From an uncultured Anaerobiospirillum sp. (GTDB lineage Bacteria; Pseudomonadota; Gammaproteobacteria; Enterobacterales; Succinivibrionaceae): DNA of 47,929 nucleotides. Shown here piece by piece: positions 7,913-17,066 of this stretch (positions are counted from its first letter, which is position 1; each line of letters opens with the position of its first letter). The stretch covers positions 1 to 47,929 of the forward strand of contig CALXOW010000019.1 in assembly GCA_944390115.1 (NCBI GenBank), in the 5' to 3' direction. A program made the position numbers and the translations under genes. The notes beneath the pieces are model-generated. The model had not been told where the DNA came from and searched no databases. It worked only from the letters and a program-made list of their open reading frames with translations.

Positions 7913-8989
7913 ATGATTTTAGGCACCTTCGTTAATCCTAAGCATGAAGGCCGTGAGACGGCGGCTAAATCCGTCCGCATCTTAGTGTGCGACTTTGGTC
8001 ACACCCCCGAGGGCTGGGCTTATGGCTTAGAGAGCTTGTGCAAGAAGAGCAAGAGCGCGCTCTATGATGGCGACATTATGATCATCGGCGGCGTGGGCGA
8101 AGACATGGTCTATTTGGAGTCCGGCGCCTTTCCGCTGTGTTTCATCAAATTCTCCAGCAGGTCGTCGTTGCGGTTTGGTCTTAATGACCGCAAGACTTTA
8201 CAAGCCTTGGTGCCGCGCAATTTGCAAGTGCTCGCCGACTATGAGCGTATCGAGATTGTAGCCATGGGCCTGGGTGTACGTTATGCGGCTTTCATGCTCA
8301 ATCACTTCCCCGAGGAGTGGTTTAAAACCAAGAGCATTCGCGGTATTGCCTTAGGTGGTACCGTGACGGCGGTTGATGACGAGCGCGGTATGCCTCGGGC
8401 GCTGTGGACCACGACCTTAGACAAGATGACAGTGGGCTCGCTGGAGCAGTACTACCTCAATCTCTTCAATAGCTCCAAATACTACTTTAACCTGCGCTTT
8501 GCCCCAATCAATATCGCGGACAAAGAGCCGCGTAAGAATCAGTCGGAGCTGCCAAAGCTCACCGACTTTAAGAAGCGCCTTGAGGAAGTGGCGACCTTCC
8601 ATTTGGGGAAAGATTACGCCAAAGTAGCAGCCAATATCTGCTATCAGTCAGCTCGTCCGCGCATGTTTCAAAAGCCTAAGGGCATGGCCAAAAGCTTCAT
8701 GAGCATGAGCAGCAAGCTGACCACCCCCGGCATGATGGCCATCAGTGGCGATCTGTGCTTCGCGCCCGCGATTCCTTTAGGCGAGCTGGGGCGCAGCCGC
8801 TTTGACCAGTACTTCAAGCTCCACTACGCTTACACCAAGGACATTCTGTGCCCGGCCGCCGCGATCCCCGCTGATTTAGCGGCCGCAGACAGTAAGGCCG
8901 AGGTACGCGAGCTTGAGAGCCCACACTTTAACTGCGAGCAGGTATGCCAGCTCTTATTGCAGCCAACTCATCCTGATTGGGAGGCGTAA
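7913..8989 (+). CDS. BioG-like paralog lacking the nucleophile serine
   Basis: A 358-residue tandem paralog of the preceding esterase, collinear over nearly its whole length: ILVCDFGHTPEGW, FPEEWFKTKSIRGIALGGT, YLNLFN, GRSRFDQYFKLHYAYTKD, ELESPHFN and the shared ending HPDWE. The nucleophile elbow reads IVAMGLGVR where the first copy has IVAHSFGVR, so Ser is Gly119 and the preceding His is Met. Asp310 and His338 remain. It therefore cannot use the usual serine mechanism and is probably a pseudoenzyme, for example a partner or scaffold of BioG or an ACP-binding protein. The frame is intact and translation is supported by AGGAGA six bases before the ATG, so it is not simply decaying. Confidence 0.8.
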   Translation: MILGTFVNPKHEGRETAAKSVRILVCDFGHTPEGWAYGLESLCKKSKSALYDGDIMIIGGVGEDMVYLESGAFPLCFIKFSSRSSLRFGLNDRKTLQALVPRNLQVLADYERIEIVAMGLGVRYAAFMLNHFPEEWFKTKSIRGIALGGTVTAVDDERGMPRALWTTTLDKMTVGSLEQYYLNLFNSSKYYFNLRFAPINIADKEPRKNQSELPKLTDFKKRLEEVATFHLGKDYAKVAANICYQSARPRMFQKPKGMAKSFMSMSSKLTTPGMMAISGDLCFAPAIPLGELGRSRFDQYFKLHYAYTKDILCPAAAIPADLAAADSKAEVRELESPHFNCEQVCQLLLQPTHPDWEA

Positions 8990-9155
8990 GCTTGGCCTTA
9001 AGGCGCTTGCTTAATTCCCAGCCGAGCTCTAGGTGAGCGTGGTCTTGGTACCAAGCATGGGGCCTTTTCTTCATGCCGTCACGACGAGGGAGCAAATCGC
9101 TGTTCAGAAAAGACATCCTGGCTTGTTATTTGGCTGCGTTAACTGAGGAGGTGCT

Positions 9156-9974
9156 ATGGCCGAAGCCGAGTTTGACCTGATTGCCCGCAATTTTGAAAAG
9201 GCGGCGGCGACCTATGAGCGCGCGGCCTTAGTCCAAAACGCTATGGGTGCCGAGCTCATGGCGGTGCTGGGGCGCACTCTAAAAGAGTACGACCTGGCTC
9301 CTAGCTGGCAGCAGGCCTTAGAGATCGGCTGTGGCCCAGGCAATTTCACCGAGCTCTTACTAGAGAGCCTGCTTAGCCTCAAGCGTCTCACCTTAAACGA
9401 CTTAAGCCCGGCCTTGGTTGCGGCTGCGTGCGCGCGCGCCAGGGGGCGCTGTGACGCGGACGACTGCCGGGCGGACAGCTGTCAGGTGGACAGTGTGGTC
9501 GGCGACTTAACCCAGGGGACTGCGCTTGAGGCCCGCTACGACCTTGTAGTGAGCAATGCTACCTTCCAGTGGTTTGCCGATTTAGACAAGGCTCTAATCA
9601 AGCTCAAAGCTCTTGCAGATCCCGGCGGATTTTTGGTGTACTCCTCCTTTCTTGAGGGTACGATGCGCGAGCTCTCAGAGCTGTTAGGCCGGGGCCTTAA
9701 TTACCTCACCGCAGATCAAGCGCGCACGGTACTGGAGCGGCACTGTGAGGTACTACATTTTTGTACTAAGACAGTGGTACAGCACTTTGACTCGAGCTTT
9801 CACTTGCTGCGGCACTTTAAGGACACCGGGGTCAACAGCCTCGGGGACAAGCCCTTAACCCCCAGTGAGCTCAGACGCTTTATGCTGCGCTATGAGCAGC
9901 GCTACAGCGATGAGTCAGGCGCCATTGCTCTAACTTGGCAGCCGTACTTTGTGGTAGCGCGCTGGCGCAGTTAA
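9156..9974 (+). CDS. bioC: Malonyl-ACP O-methyltransferase (BioC)
   Basis: A class I SAM-dependent methyltransferase that caps the malonyl carboxyl group so fatty-acid enzymes can build the pimeloyl chain. SAM motif I is LEIGCGPGNF (55-64); the family stretches NDLSPALV, YDLVVSNATFQWF and GGFLVYSSF follow. The N-terminus, ARNFEKAAATYERAA, is the usual BioC opening (FSRAAxxYdxxA). Length 272 is slightly above E. coli BioC (251). Part of the excess is a Cys/Asp-rich stretch at about residues 98-114 encoded by short GC-rich repeats near 9450-9500. GAGGAGG lies 5 bases before the ATG. The gene sits 166 bases after the second bioG and is the last gene of the series. Confidence 0.92.
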   Translation: MAEAEFDLIARNFEKAAATYERAALVQNAMGAELMAVLGRTLKEYDLAPSWQQALEIGCGPGNFTELLLESLLSLKRLTLNDLSPALVAAACARARGRCDADDCRADSCQVDSVVGDLTQGTALEARYDLVVSNATFQWFADLDKALIKLKALADPGGFLVYSSFLEGTMRELSELLGRGLNYLTADQARTVLERHCEVLHFCTKTVVQHFDSSFHLLRHFKDTGVNSLGDKPLTPSELRRFMLRYEQRYSDESGAIALTWQPYFVVARWRS

Positions 9975-10094
9975 CACCGTGATGTTAACGTCCTAACTGC
10001 GAGCGGTAGTGGCTTGCCTTGAGGGAGTAGGGCGCTCAGCAATTATTGTTGGGTAGCTACCCAAATTTTGCATTGGCGGCGTACAGGAAAAATT

Positions 10095-10122
10095 AAGGCC
10101 GGTACCTTACGGCATCGGCCTT
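10095..10122 (-). terminator. Rho-independent terminator of ilvIH
   Basis: AAGGCCG (10095-10101) pairs with CGGCCTT (10116-10122). On the minus strand the stem is followed by AATTTTTCC, which places termination just after ilvH. It may also stop bioC transcripts arriving from the other side. Confidence 0.7.
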
Positions 10123-10171
10123 GAGTCTTAGTTCAGAAATGTGGGGCCAGCAGCCCGCTGAAGTAGCTTGC

Positions 10172-10714
10172 TTAGTGCTCTTCTGGAGCAGCCTTGTCGC
10201 TCTTGACCTTGCTGCCTAAAGCCTTAGGGCCACGCGAGATCGCTACAATACCGGAGCGAACCGTCTCTAAGATCTCGCCTTGCTCTTCATAGGCCTTCAT
10301 CAGGCGGTTGATCTTATTGCGACCGGCGCTTAAGCATACGGTGTAGGTCTCGGCGCTGACGTCGACGATGCGGGCATCAAAGATGTCAGCTAAGCGCTTG
10401 ATGTTATCGCGCTGGACATTGGTGGTAGCACGGAGCTTTAAGAAGATCAGCTCGAGCTCAATCGTGCCCTCGGACTTGCCGTCCTCTAAGGACGATACCG
10501 TCAAGACATTGATGAGCTTGTGGATCTGCTTCTTGATCTGCTCGAGGTCGATATCCTCACCTACAGTCGAGATGGTGATACGCGACATGTGAGGATTTTC
10601 GGTTGGAGCTACGGTTAAGGTCTCGATGTTGTAGCCACGCTGGGAGAAAAGGCCCACCACGCGCGACAATGCACCAGTTTCGTTTTCAAGCAAAATAGAA
10701 ATCAAATGACGCAT
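10172..10714 (-). CDS. ilvH: Acetolactate synthase small (regulatory) subunit
   Basis: The ACT-domain regulatory subunit of acetohydroxyacid synthase, which raises activity of the large subunit and mediates valine feedback. MRHLISILLENETGALSRVVGLFSQRGYNIETLTV is the near-invariant N-terminal ACT segment; the C-terminal half (about 80-165) matches the second regulatory domain. With the start at 10714 the product is 180 residues, close to E. coli IlvH (163). That start is preferred over an ATG 7 codons upstream because AAGGA lies about 9 bases before it. The last 15 residues are a charged extension. It follows ilvI after 135 bases on the same strand. Confidence 0.95.
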   Translation of the reverse strand: MRHLISILLENETGALSRVVGLFSQRGYNIETLTVAPTENPHMSRITISTVGEDIDLEQIKKQIHKLINVLTVSSLEDGKSEGTIELELIFLKLRATTNVQRDNIKRLADIFDARIVDVSAETYTVCLSAGRNKINRLMKAYEEQGEILETVRSGIVAISRGPKALGSKVKSDKAAPEEH

Positions 10715-10849
10715 AGCGATTTTCCTTGTAAGCACCGGCTGTCTTCAGCACTTACTGCAACCTGCTTGCTGGAAGCCTGCGTTAACCGAGATCAGTTGGG
10801 TGCAGGCTCTTGTAGCCGAGGTGACAACCGGGCAGCGGATGGGTGGGGT

Positions 10850-12595
10850 TTACTTGCTGGCCGAGTTCTCAGCGCAAGGCAGCATCATCTCGTCCATAGC
10901 ACCTGCGGTCTTTTGCATTGGCAGGACTAAGGATGCGGTGTTGCACATGACATCAACGATGACCAGCTTGTCCTTGAGAGCTAAGGCCTTCTCAATCGTG
11001 GTGTCTAACTCGTCTGGCTTGCCGACGATAAAGCCTTCGTGGCCATAGGCCTGAGCAACCTTAACAAAGTCAGGGTTGTAGTTTAAGTTGGTCGAAGTGA
11101 TGTGGCCTTGGTAGAAGAGCTCTTGCCATTGACGAACCATGCCTAAGGTGTGGTTGTCGACAATGAAGATCTTAACTGGAACGTTGTACTCCAAGCAGGT
11201 CGAGAGCTCTTGGATGTTCATCTGGAACGAGCCGTCGCCGGTGATTAAGATCACTTCCTTCTCTGGGTTGGCAATCTTAGCGCCAATGGCAGCTGGGAAG
11301 CCAAAGCCCATGGTGCCTAAACCGCCGGAGGTAACAAAGGTACGTGGACGGTCAATTGGGTAGTACAGGGCGGCAAACATCTGGTGCTGACCGACATCGG
11401 TGCAGATGATGGCATCGTGGTCCTTGGAGGCCTTGTAAATTGCCTCAATGACCTGAGCTGGGTGGCAAACATCATGATAGGTGTCGTAGCGTAAGCCGTC
11501 GAACTTCTTGAGCTCGTTTAATTGCTCCCACCAAGGATCTAAGTGCGAGGCGTCGTACTTGCTCTCGGTGTTCATCTCATCGGCCATATCTAAGATTTGG
11601 CCTAAGATGGTCTTGGCATCACCCACGATTGGTAAGTCGGCCTCAATGATCTTGGAGATCGCCGAAGGGTCGATATCGATGTGGATGACCTTGGCGTGAG
11701 GGCAGAACTTAGCAACGTTGTTGGTGACACGGTCATCAAAACGGACGCCGATGGCAAAGATCAAGTCAGACTCGGCAATGGCCTTATTGGCTTGATAGGT
11801 ACCGTGCATACCTAACATGCCCATGAATTGTGGGTCGGTCGATGGGTAAGCACCAAGGCCCATAAGCGAGCAGGTAACAGGCAGTCTAAAGCGCTTTACG
11901 ACCTTAGCTAAATTCTCACAGGCATCACCAACGATGGCACCACCACCAACTAAGACGATTGGACGCTCAGCGCGCATTAACTGCTTAACGGCGCGGCGGA
12001 TCTGACCCTTATGGCCTTCGGTGGTTGGGTTGTAGGTAACGAGCTTTAAGTCGTCTTCGGTTAAGACTGGGAAGTCGGTACCAGCCGAGGCAAAGCCTAC
12101 GCAGTCCTTAGGCAGGTCAACAACGACTGGACCTGGCTTGCCAGTCGAGGCAATGTAGAAAGCCTGACGGATGTACTTCGGTACATCAAGTGGGCTCTTG
12201 CACAAGAAGGAGTGCTTGACCACTGGACGGGTGATACCCATGGTATCAACTTCTTGGAAGGCGTCGGTACCGATAAGGTTGGTGGCGACCTGGCCGGTTA
12301 AGACCACCAATGGAATCGAATCCATATAAGCGGTGGCAATAGCGGTTACGGCATTGGTAGCACCAGGACCGGAGGTTACTAAGGCACAGCCGACCTTACC
12401 GGTGGTACGGGCATAGCCGTCAGCCATATGGACGGCACCTTGCTCGTGGCGGGCTAGCACGTGCTTGATCTTCTCGGAGTGGGAGAGGGCATCGTAAATA
12501 TCGATAACCGCACCACCCGGATAGCCGAATAAGTACTCAACACCTAATTCTTCTAAGGTGCGAACTAACTTTTGAGCGCCGGTCATTTTAGCCAT
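10850..12595 (-). CDS. ilvI: Acetolactate synthase large (catalytic) subunit
   Basis: A ThDP-dependent enzyme that condenses two pyruvates, or pyruvate with 2-oxobutyrate, in valine, leucine and isoleucine synthesis. YLFGYPGGAVIDIYDAL near the N-terminus includes the ThDP-activating glutamate region (HEQGAVHMADGYAR). GDGSFQMNIQEL followed by the VDNHTLG stretch is the ThDP/Mg binding motif in the C-terminal third. Length 581 matches E. coli IlvI (574). AGGAG lies 6 bases before the ATG at 12595; the frame extends 19 codons further upstream without a ribosome site. It precedes ilvH on the same strand and has its own leader after ilvC. Confidence 0.96.
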   Translation of the reverse strand: MAKMTGAQKLVRTLEELGVEYLFGYPGGAVIDIYDALSHSEKIKHVLARHEQGAVHMADGYARTTGKVGCALVTSGPGATNAVTAIATAYMDSIPLVVLTGQVATNLIGTDAFQEVDTMGITRPVVKHSFLCKSPLDVPKYIRQAFYIASTGKPGPVVVDLPKDCVGFASAGTDFPVLTEDDLKLVTYNPTTEGHKGQIRRAVKQLMRAERPIVLVGGGAIVGDACENLAKVVKRFRLPVTCSLMGLGAYPSTDPQFMGMLGMHGTYQANKAIAESDLIFAIGVRFDDRVTNNVAKFCPHAKVIHIDIDPSAISKIIEADLPIVGDAKTILGQILDMADEMNTESKYDASHLDPWWEQLNELKKFDGLRYDTYHDVCHPAQVIEAIYKASKDHDAIICTDVGQHQMFAALYYPIDRPRTFVTSGGLGTMGFGFPAAIGAKIANPEKEVILITGDGSFQMNIQELSTCLEYNVPVKIFIVDNHTLGMVRQWQELFYQGHITSTNLNYNPDFVKVAQAYGHEGFIVGKPDELDTTIEKALALKDKLVIVDVMCNTASLVLPMQKTAGAMDEMMLPCAENSASK

Positions 12596-12654
12596 GGCAT
12601 GCTCCTGCAAAAATCTAATCCTGCTTGCGCCCTTGGGGTAGGGTCCTGACAAGG

Positions 12655-12708
12655 GGGTAACGCTGACCTTGAGGGTAAGGCTGACCTTGGGGGTAATGCT
12701 GATCTTCA
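12655..12708. repeat. Three 18-bp tandem repeats in the ilvI leader
   Basis: Three adjacent 18-bp units (12655-12672, 12673-12690, 12691-12708) follow the pattern GGGTAANGCTGAYCTTNR. They lie 60-114 bases upstream of the ilvI start. The unit GTCAG/CTGAC recurs just beyond. They could be binding sites or part of a structured leader. Confidence 0.7.
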
Positions 12709-12846
12709 GGTCAGTCAGCTGTCAGGTCAGACCCCAGTGGGGGTCTTGATAAGACCCAACTCAGAGCGCGAAGGCATAAGCTTTAAGAGGCGATAATTCA
12801 GGTGAGGTCAGACTCAACCAATGAGCCTGCCTCACGGCAAAAACAA

Positions 12847-12930
12847 CAAGACCCAAGAACTTTTATGTCGTGGTCTCGGGTCTTGGTAACCCAAGCTGGG
12901 CTCGGGTTTAAAGCCCAACTTTACTTGGGC
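12847..12930 (-). terminator. Hairpin cluster between ilvC and ilvIH (terminator and possible attenuator)
   Basis: Read on the minus strand, directly after ilvC, a hairpin forms from 12930-12925 with 12918-12913 (GCCCAA/TTGGGC). Next comes a second from 12885-12878 with 12854-12847 (CAAGACCC/GGGTCTTG), followed by TTGTTTTTG. The second is a good intrinsic terminator for ilvC. Because ilvI is transcribed onward from here, part of the structure could also regulate ilvIH. I found no leader peptide rich in Ile, Leu or Val codons. Confidence 0.65.
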
Positions 12931-12947
12931 GCGGCACGAAGAGGTAA

Positions 12948-14429
12948 TTACTTATTACCTACCGAGATTTCCTTCATGCCGGTCATGTAGGCGCGCAGCT
13001 TGCGGCCGACCACCTCGATTGGGTGGTTGTAGATGGACTCATTGGCCTTGATTAAAGCCAGATTGTCCACACAGTTGTCACCTTCTAAGCCCTTGCCCAT
13101 GACGTCTAAATCAAGGCTGTTGATATAGTCGCGTAATAATGGGATAGCGGTGTTGGCAAAGAGGTAGTTACCATACTCGGCGGTGTCGGAAATAACGACG
13201 TTCATCTCATACAGACGGCGACGAGCGATGGTGTTAGCGATTAATGGGAGCTCGTGGAGCGACTCGTAGTAAGCCGACTCAGGGTAGATGCCCGACTTGG
13301 TCATGGTCTCGAAGGCAAGCTCGATACCGGCCTTGCAGAAGGCAACTAATAAGATACCCTTATCAAAGAACTCTTGCTCGGTGATTGGGGTCGAGCACTC
13401 TGGAGCGGTCTCAAAGCCCGACTTAGCGTAGTTGTCACGCCAGGTGTGGAGGTTGACGTCGTTGTTGGCCCAATCTTCCATCATAACGCGCGAGAACTCG
13501 CCCGACTCGATGTCGTCCATGTGCTTTAAGTACAGGTCGTGTAAGCGGGTCTTGAGCTCATCGGCGATAGCGCAGGCACGCAGCTTAGCTGGGTTGCTCA
13601 GGCGGTTCATCATATTGGTGATACCACCTTGCTTCAAGGCTTCGCAAATCGTTTCCCAGCCGTATTGGATCAGCTTGCAAGCGTAGGCATTATCGACACC
13701 CTTAGAGGTCATCATGTCGAAAGCTAAGATCGAAGCAGCCTGCAAGACACCGCATAAGATGGTCTGCTCGCCCATGAGGTCAGACTTAACCTCGGCGACG
13801 AAGGAAGAGCGTAAGCAGCCTGCGCGGTCACCACCGGTACCAGCAGCCCAAGCCTTAGCGATATCCCAGCCCTTGCCCTCTGGGTCATTCTCTGGGTGAA
13901 CGGCTAATAAGGTTGGAACGCCGAAGCCACGCTTGTACTCCTCACGAACCTCAGTGCCTGGGGACTTAGGAGCGACCATCACAACGGTGATGTCCTTACG
14001 GATTTGCTGGCCGACTTCAACGATGTTAAAGCCGTGGGAGTAGCCTAAAGCAGCGCCTTGCTTCATTAAAGGCATAACGGCCTCGACTACTGGGGAGTGC
14101 TGCTTATCTGGAGTTAAGTTGATAACTAAGTCAGCAGTTGGAATCAGCTCCTCGTAGGTACCGACCTTAAAGCCATTGGTGGTAGCGCGCACGTAGGACT
14201 GACGCTTCTCAGCGATAGCTTCAGGACGTAAGGCATAAGCCACGTTCAGGCCGGAGTCACGCAGGTTTAAACCTTGGTTTAAGCCCTGAGCACCGCAACC
14301 GATAATGACGATTTGCTTGCCCTTTAAGCACGAGCAGCCGGAGGCAAACTCGCTACGGTCCATCAGCTCGCAGCAGCCTAACTGTGCTAACTTCTCACGC
14401 AAATTAAGAGTATTAAAGTAATTGGCCAT
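12948..14429 (-). CDS. ilvC: Ketol-acid reductoisomerase, class II
   Basis: The Mg- and NADPH-dependent enzyme that isomerises and reduces acetohydroxyacids, the step after IlvIH. The Rossmann motif is [21 protein letters not shown] (about 40-60), followed by the [10 protein letters not shown] and [14 protein letters not shown] segments. The metal-binding helical domain is duplicated (for example [19 protein letters not shown] and [21 protein letters not shown]), which defines the long class II form. Length 493 equals the E. coli enzyme (491). AAGG upstream supports the ATG at 14429. It is separated from ilvI by hairpins, so the two probably have separate promoters. Confidence 0.97.
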   Translation of the reverse strand: MANYFNTLNLREKLAQLGCCELMDRSEFASGCSCLKGKQIVIIGCGAQGLNQGLNLRDSGLNVAYALRPEAIAEKRQSYVRATTNGFKVGTYEELIPTADLVINLTPDKQHSPVVEAVMPLMKQGAALGYSHGFNIVEVGQQIRKDITVVMVAPKSPGTEVREEYKRGFGVPTLLAVHPENDPEGKGWDIAKAWAAGTGGDRAGCLRSSFVAEVKSDLMGEQTILCGVLQAASILAFDMMTSKGVDNAYACKLIQYGWETICEALKQGGITNMMNRLSNPAKLRACAIADELKTRLHDLYLKHMDDIESGEFSRVMMEDWANNDVNLHTWRDNYAKSGFETAPECSTPITEQEFFDKGILLVAFCKAGIELAFETMTKSGIYPESAYYESLHELPLIANTIARRRLYEMNVVISDTAEYGNYLFANTAIPLLRDYINSLDLDVMGKGLEGDNCVDNLALIKANESIYNHPIEVVGRKLRAYMTGMKEISVGNK

Positions 14430-15115
14430 TTTCGTACCTTAGATGAGCTAACGCTCAATGTTGAGCTTGCGCTCGACTAAACCATTTCCAGCCTTGTGAA
14501 CACTTCGATCGGCGCATGAGCTGTCATGCCTACCTGCCTCAAGCCTCGCGGTGACTCGATGTTAAGACCTAATAAAAAGCAAAAGTACTGAGCACTTGTT
14601 AAAGCCTAGGTCTTGGCTTGGGACAAATAATTATCCCGTCGCATGCCCTTGCACACAACGTAACTAAACGGGGGCAAGGTCAAGGCAAAAACGGGTAGCC
14701 CTGAAGTGGTGTACTAACGCATCAGATGCGGGTAAGCACCTCAATTGGCGCAAAGGCAGAAGGTAAACTGTCTTTGGCTGCTAGTACTACAGATAACAAG
14801 GGGTAGGGAAGAAAACATCAATTCCCGAAAATCTTGTTGAGCTCATCATAGCGACCCCAACCAAGCCCCCGCACCATCTGCCCAATGACGGCGCACAGAT
14901 CTAGTGCTTTGCTCTCAATTGGGACGCAAAACCGCCCCTTTTAACCCATGATGGTGCGTTAAGCGCCGCAAGCTGCGCAATCTTGCGCTATCTAGCCCCT
15001 GCCCTGCGCCTCCAGTACACCCACCGCTATGCCATTAAGACGATCGCCCCAAGAGCGGCTACTGGACCTTGGAAGTAACTTTGCAAATCTTGCACTGAAA
15101 GTACATAGATAAAAA
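14430..15115. other. Gene-free region upstream of ilvC with a long inverted repeat
   Basis: No gene is visible. On the ilvC sense strand, AAGACCTA and TAGGTCTT (plus-strand 14564-14571 and 14607-14614) bracket a small AAGTG/TACTT hairpin followed by TTGCTTTTT. This looks like a terminator with a competing outer stem, about 135 bases before ilvC, and may be a leader regulator. The rest shows no clear feature, and there is no ilvY-like gene. Confidence 0.35.
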
Positions 15116-15143
15116 GCCCCGAACCAATGGTACGGTTCGGGGC
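15116..15143 (-). terminator. Rho-independent terminator of the GmrSD-like gene
   Basis: A perfect 10-bp stem (15116-15125 with 15134-15143, GCCCCGAACC/GGTTCGGGGC) with an 8-base loop. On the minus strand it is followed by TTTTTATC. Confidence 0.9.
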
Positions 15144-15196
15144 AGGATCATATTGCTTGCATTGCAAGCGGATTATTCGGGCTTAGTGCAGCGATA

Positions 15197-16924
15197 CTAA
15201 GCCGGATAAGGCCAGATCTTTAAGGCCTTCTCGGACAGCTCTGTGGCGCGCTGTTTAAGATCTTCTTCATTCCAGTGTTCATGAGCAGCAATGGATTTCG
15301 TAAGGCGTAGGATGCTGTCCTTATAGCCATTTGGCATATCGCGCTTTTCGGTAAATGAGCGGTTGCCAAGTGAGCTATTATGGGCAGTCAAGGTAAGGTT
15401 AGCTAAACGATCTTTCCACAGCTCATGTAGCTCTTCGGCGTTAGGTCCCAATTCGGTACACCATTCTTTAGTGAGAGTTTGTGGCATGACATGCTCAATG
15501 GTGTAGGCCTTATTATTCTTGTCAAGGTCATCCATGATGTGTACTTGCTCACGCTGCTCGAAATTTTCCAAGCGATCGAAGGTGTAGTTGAGCAATTTGG
15601 CGTTGGAGTAGTAAAACTCGTTGTTTTCAATGCATTGCTTAAACCATGTATCGCTTGGTAATCTTGCACGATCTGTGCGTAGGACGAACTTGAGCTTGCT
15701 GATGAAGTCTCCAGCATCTGTATCGTTTACATAACCGATTTCTGCGTGCAAGGTTGCAAAGAAGCGGCTTAATGTGTTGGTTGGTACACCGCAGGCCCAG
15801 CGACGGAAGTAGAAGATCTCAATGAGTTTTAAGGTCTCTAACAGCTCGGCCGCTGTAATCTTATGCTGGAGGTGCAACCACATAGTTTGCATCACAAACG
15901 GAATGTGGCGTTCGTATGGGAAGTAAGATAGGCGCTTGAGTTGCAGCACAATTGCGGCTTGCATTGACTGCCGTTCGGCTTCACTGAGGTTGGTGTCCCA
16001 GGTTGGGTACAGCTCATAAGAGCAAGTTTTAATGCGACGGAACAGCTCAGAGTACTTGTTCATGGTTTCCATCAGTGCGACTTTATCGGAGGCGTGATGG
16101 AATGACTTGAACTCAGCATAGAGGTTACCAAACTCCGGTAGCTCGTTGCGCTCAATTGCAAGGAAGTAGTAGATGAAGTTATCAAGCCCCCAGTCGCCTT
16201 GAGCCTGCTTGCAGTTGAGCTCCATTGGGTACCATTGTGTGGCGTAGCTCTCCTGAGCTTGTTCGGGAGCAATACCCATCAAGACGAAGTTCTTGACCTT
16301 TTCACCATGGCTTAAGGTCAGACCTTTGGAGTTGAGTGACTCGAAAATCACTTGAGCGTCATCTTCTTCGTCATCCAACTCGATTTTTACCATGCTAAGG
16401 CGGATAGTGAGGTCGAATATGTCGACCAAAGAAAGCTGATTTTCAGCGGTTAGGCGATTGTAAAAGTAATAATAGTTCTGGGTGAGATGGGAGTCACGGA
16501 TGTATTCGTCTTCGTTACCGGCGAAGAGTTTATCCATGGCAAGCTGATCCTCTTTTGAGGATAAGGTGAAACGGTGTTTACCCTTTAAGCTATTGAGCAG
16601 GGTGCTCTGAATTAATTGGCTAAGAGTGTTATCGCCTACATTTGGCTGTTGTGCAGCGCGCGACAATGCAAGATAGAATAGATACATTGTAATCACGCGT
16701 TGCTGGCCATCAATCAGATAGATTCCTGGATTTTGTGTAGAGCCTTTAGCATAGACCACACTGCCAACAAAATGGCTGCGATTACTATTTTTCAGACCGT
16801 ATAGGTCTTCGTAAATAGTTGCGCACTGAGCTTGCCCCCAAGAATAGTCGCGCTGGTAGATTGGAACGATGTAATGCCTTTTTTCAACCATGAAATCATG
16901 AATGTTGGTATCTGAGCCTTTCAT
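15197..16924 (-). CDS. Single-chain GmrSD-like restriction protein (DUF262-DUF1524)
   Basis: A 575-residue protein with the domain order of fused GmrS and GmrD. The N-terminal DUF262 (ParB/Srx-like) region has VPIYQRDYSW (about 16-25) and the nucleotide-linked motif IDGQQRVITMYLF (about 71-83). The C-terminal DUF1524 region has the HNH-type nuclease signature YTIEHVMPQTLT and the NLTLTAHNSSLGNRSF stretch (about 475-530). Family members act as type IV, modification-dependent restriction enzymes on DNA with glucosylated hydroxymethylcytosine, or as related anti-phage nucleases. The gene stands alone between ilvC and bioD, with its own terminator, and looks visibly more A/T-rich than its neighbours, which suggests acquisition. 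The actual target of this protein is unknown. Confidence 0.85.
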   Translation of the reverse strand: MKGSDTNIHDFMVEKRHYIVPIYQRDYSWGQAQCATIYEDLYGLKNSNRSHFVGSVVYAKGSTQNPGIYLIDGQQRVITMYLFYLALSRAAQQPNVGDNTLSQLIQSTLLNSLKGKHRFTLSSKEDQLAMDKLFAGNEDEYIRDSHLTQNYYYFYNRLTAENQLSLVDIFDLTIRLSMVKIELDDEEDDAQVIFESLNSKGLTLSHGEKVKNFVLMGIAPEQAQESYATQWYPMELNCKQAQGDWGLDNFIYYFLAIERNELPEFGNLYAEFKSFHHASDKVALMETMNKYSELFRRIKTCSYELYPTWDTNLSEAERQSMQAAIVLQLKRLSYFPYERHIPFVMQTMWLHLQHKITAAELLETLKLIEIFYFRRWACGVPTNTLSRFFATLHAEIGYVNDTDAGDFISKLKFVLRTDRARLPSDTWFKQCIENNEFYYSNAKLLNYTFDRLENFEQREQVHIMDDLDKNNKAYTIEHVMPQTLTKEWCTELGPNAEELHELWKDRLANLTLTAHNSSLGNRSFTEKRDMPNGYKDSILRLTKSIAAHEHWNEEDLKQRATELSEKALKIWPYPA

Positions 16925-17066
16925 GATAAGTTCCCTATTTTGTTTTGTTGTGACTATCCCCCATAGTCACGGCATGAACTATAATGCTAAAAACATGCCA
17001 AAAGTATATGATTTGTTTTGGCTCATAAGATCAAGACAATAAAGTTGGGATGATGAGGGGTATTCA

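Noticed and set aside
8928-9116. A 62-codon minus-strand frame between bioG2 and bioC
   Set aside because: Overlaps the end of bioG2, has no good ribosome site and no family I recognise; kept only as a remote possibility.
12653-12947. A classical ilv leader peptide with Leu/Val/Ile codon runs
   Set aside because: I read the minus strand and found no short frame with such a run.
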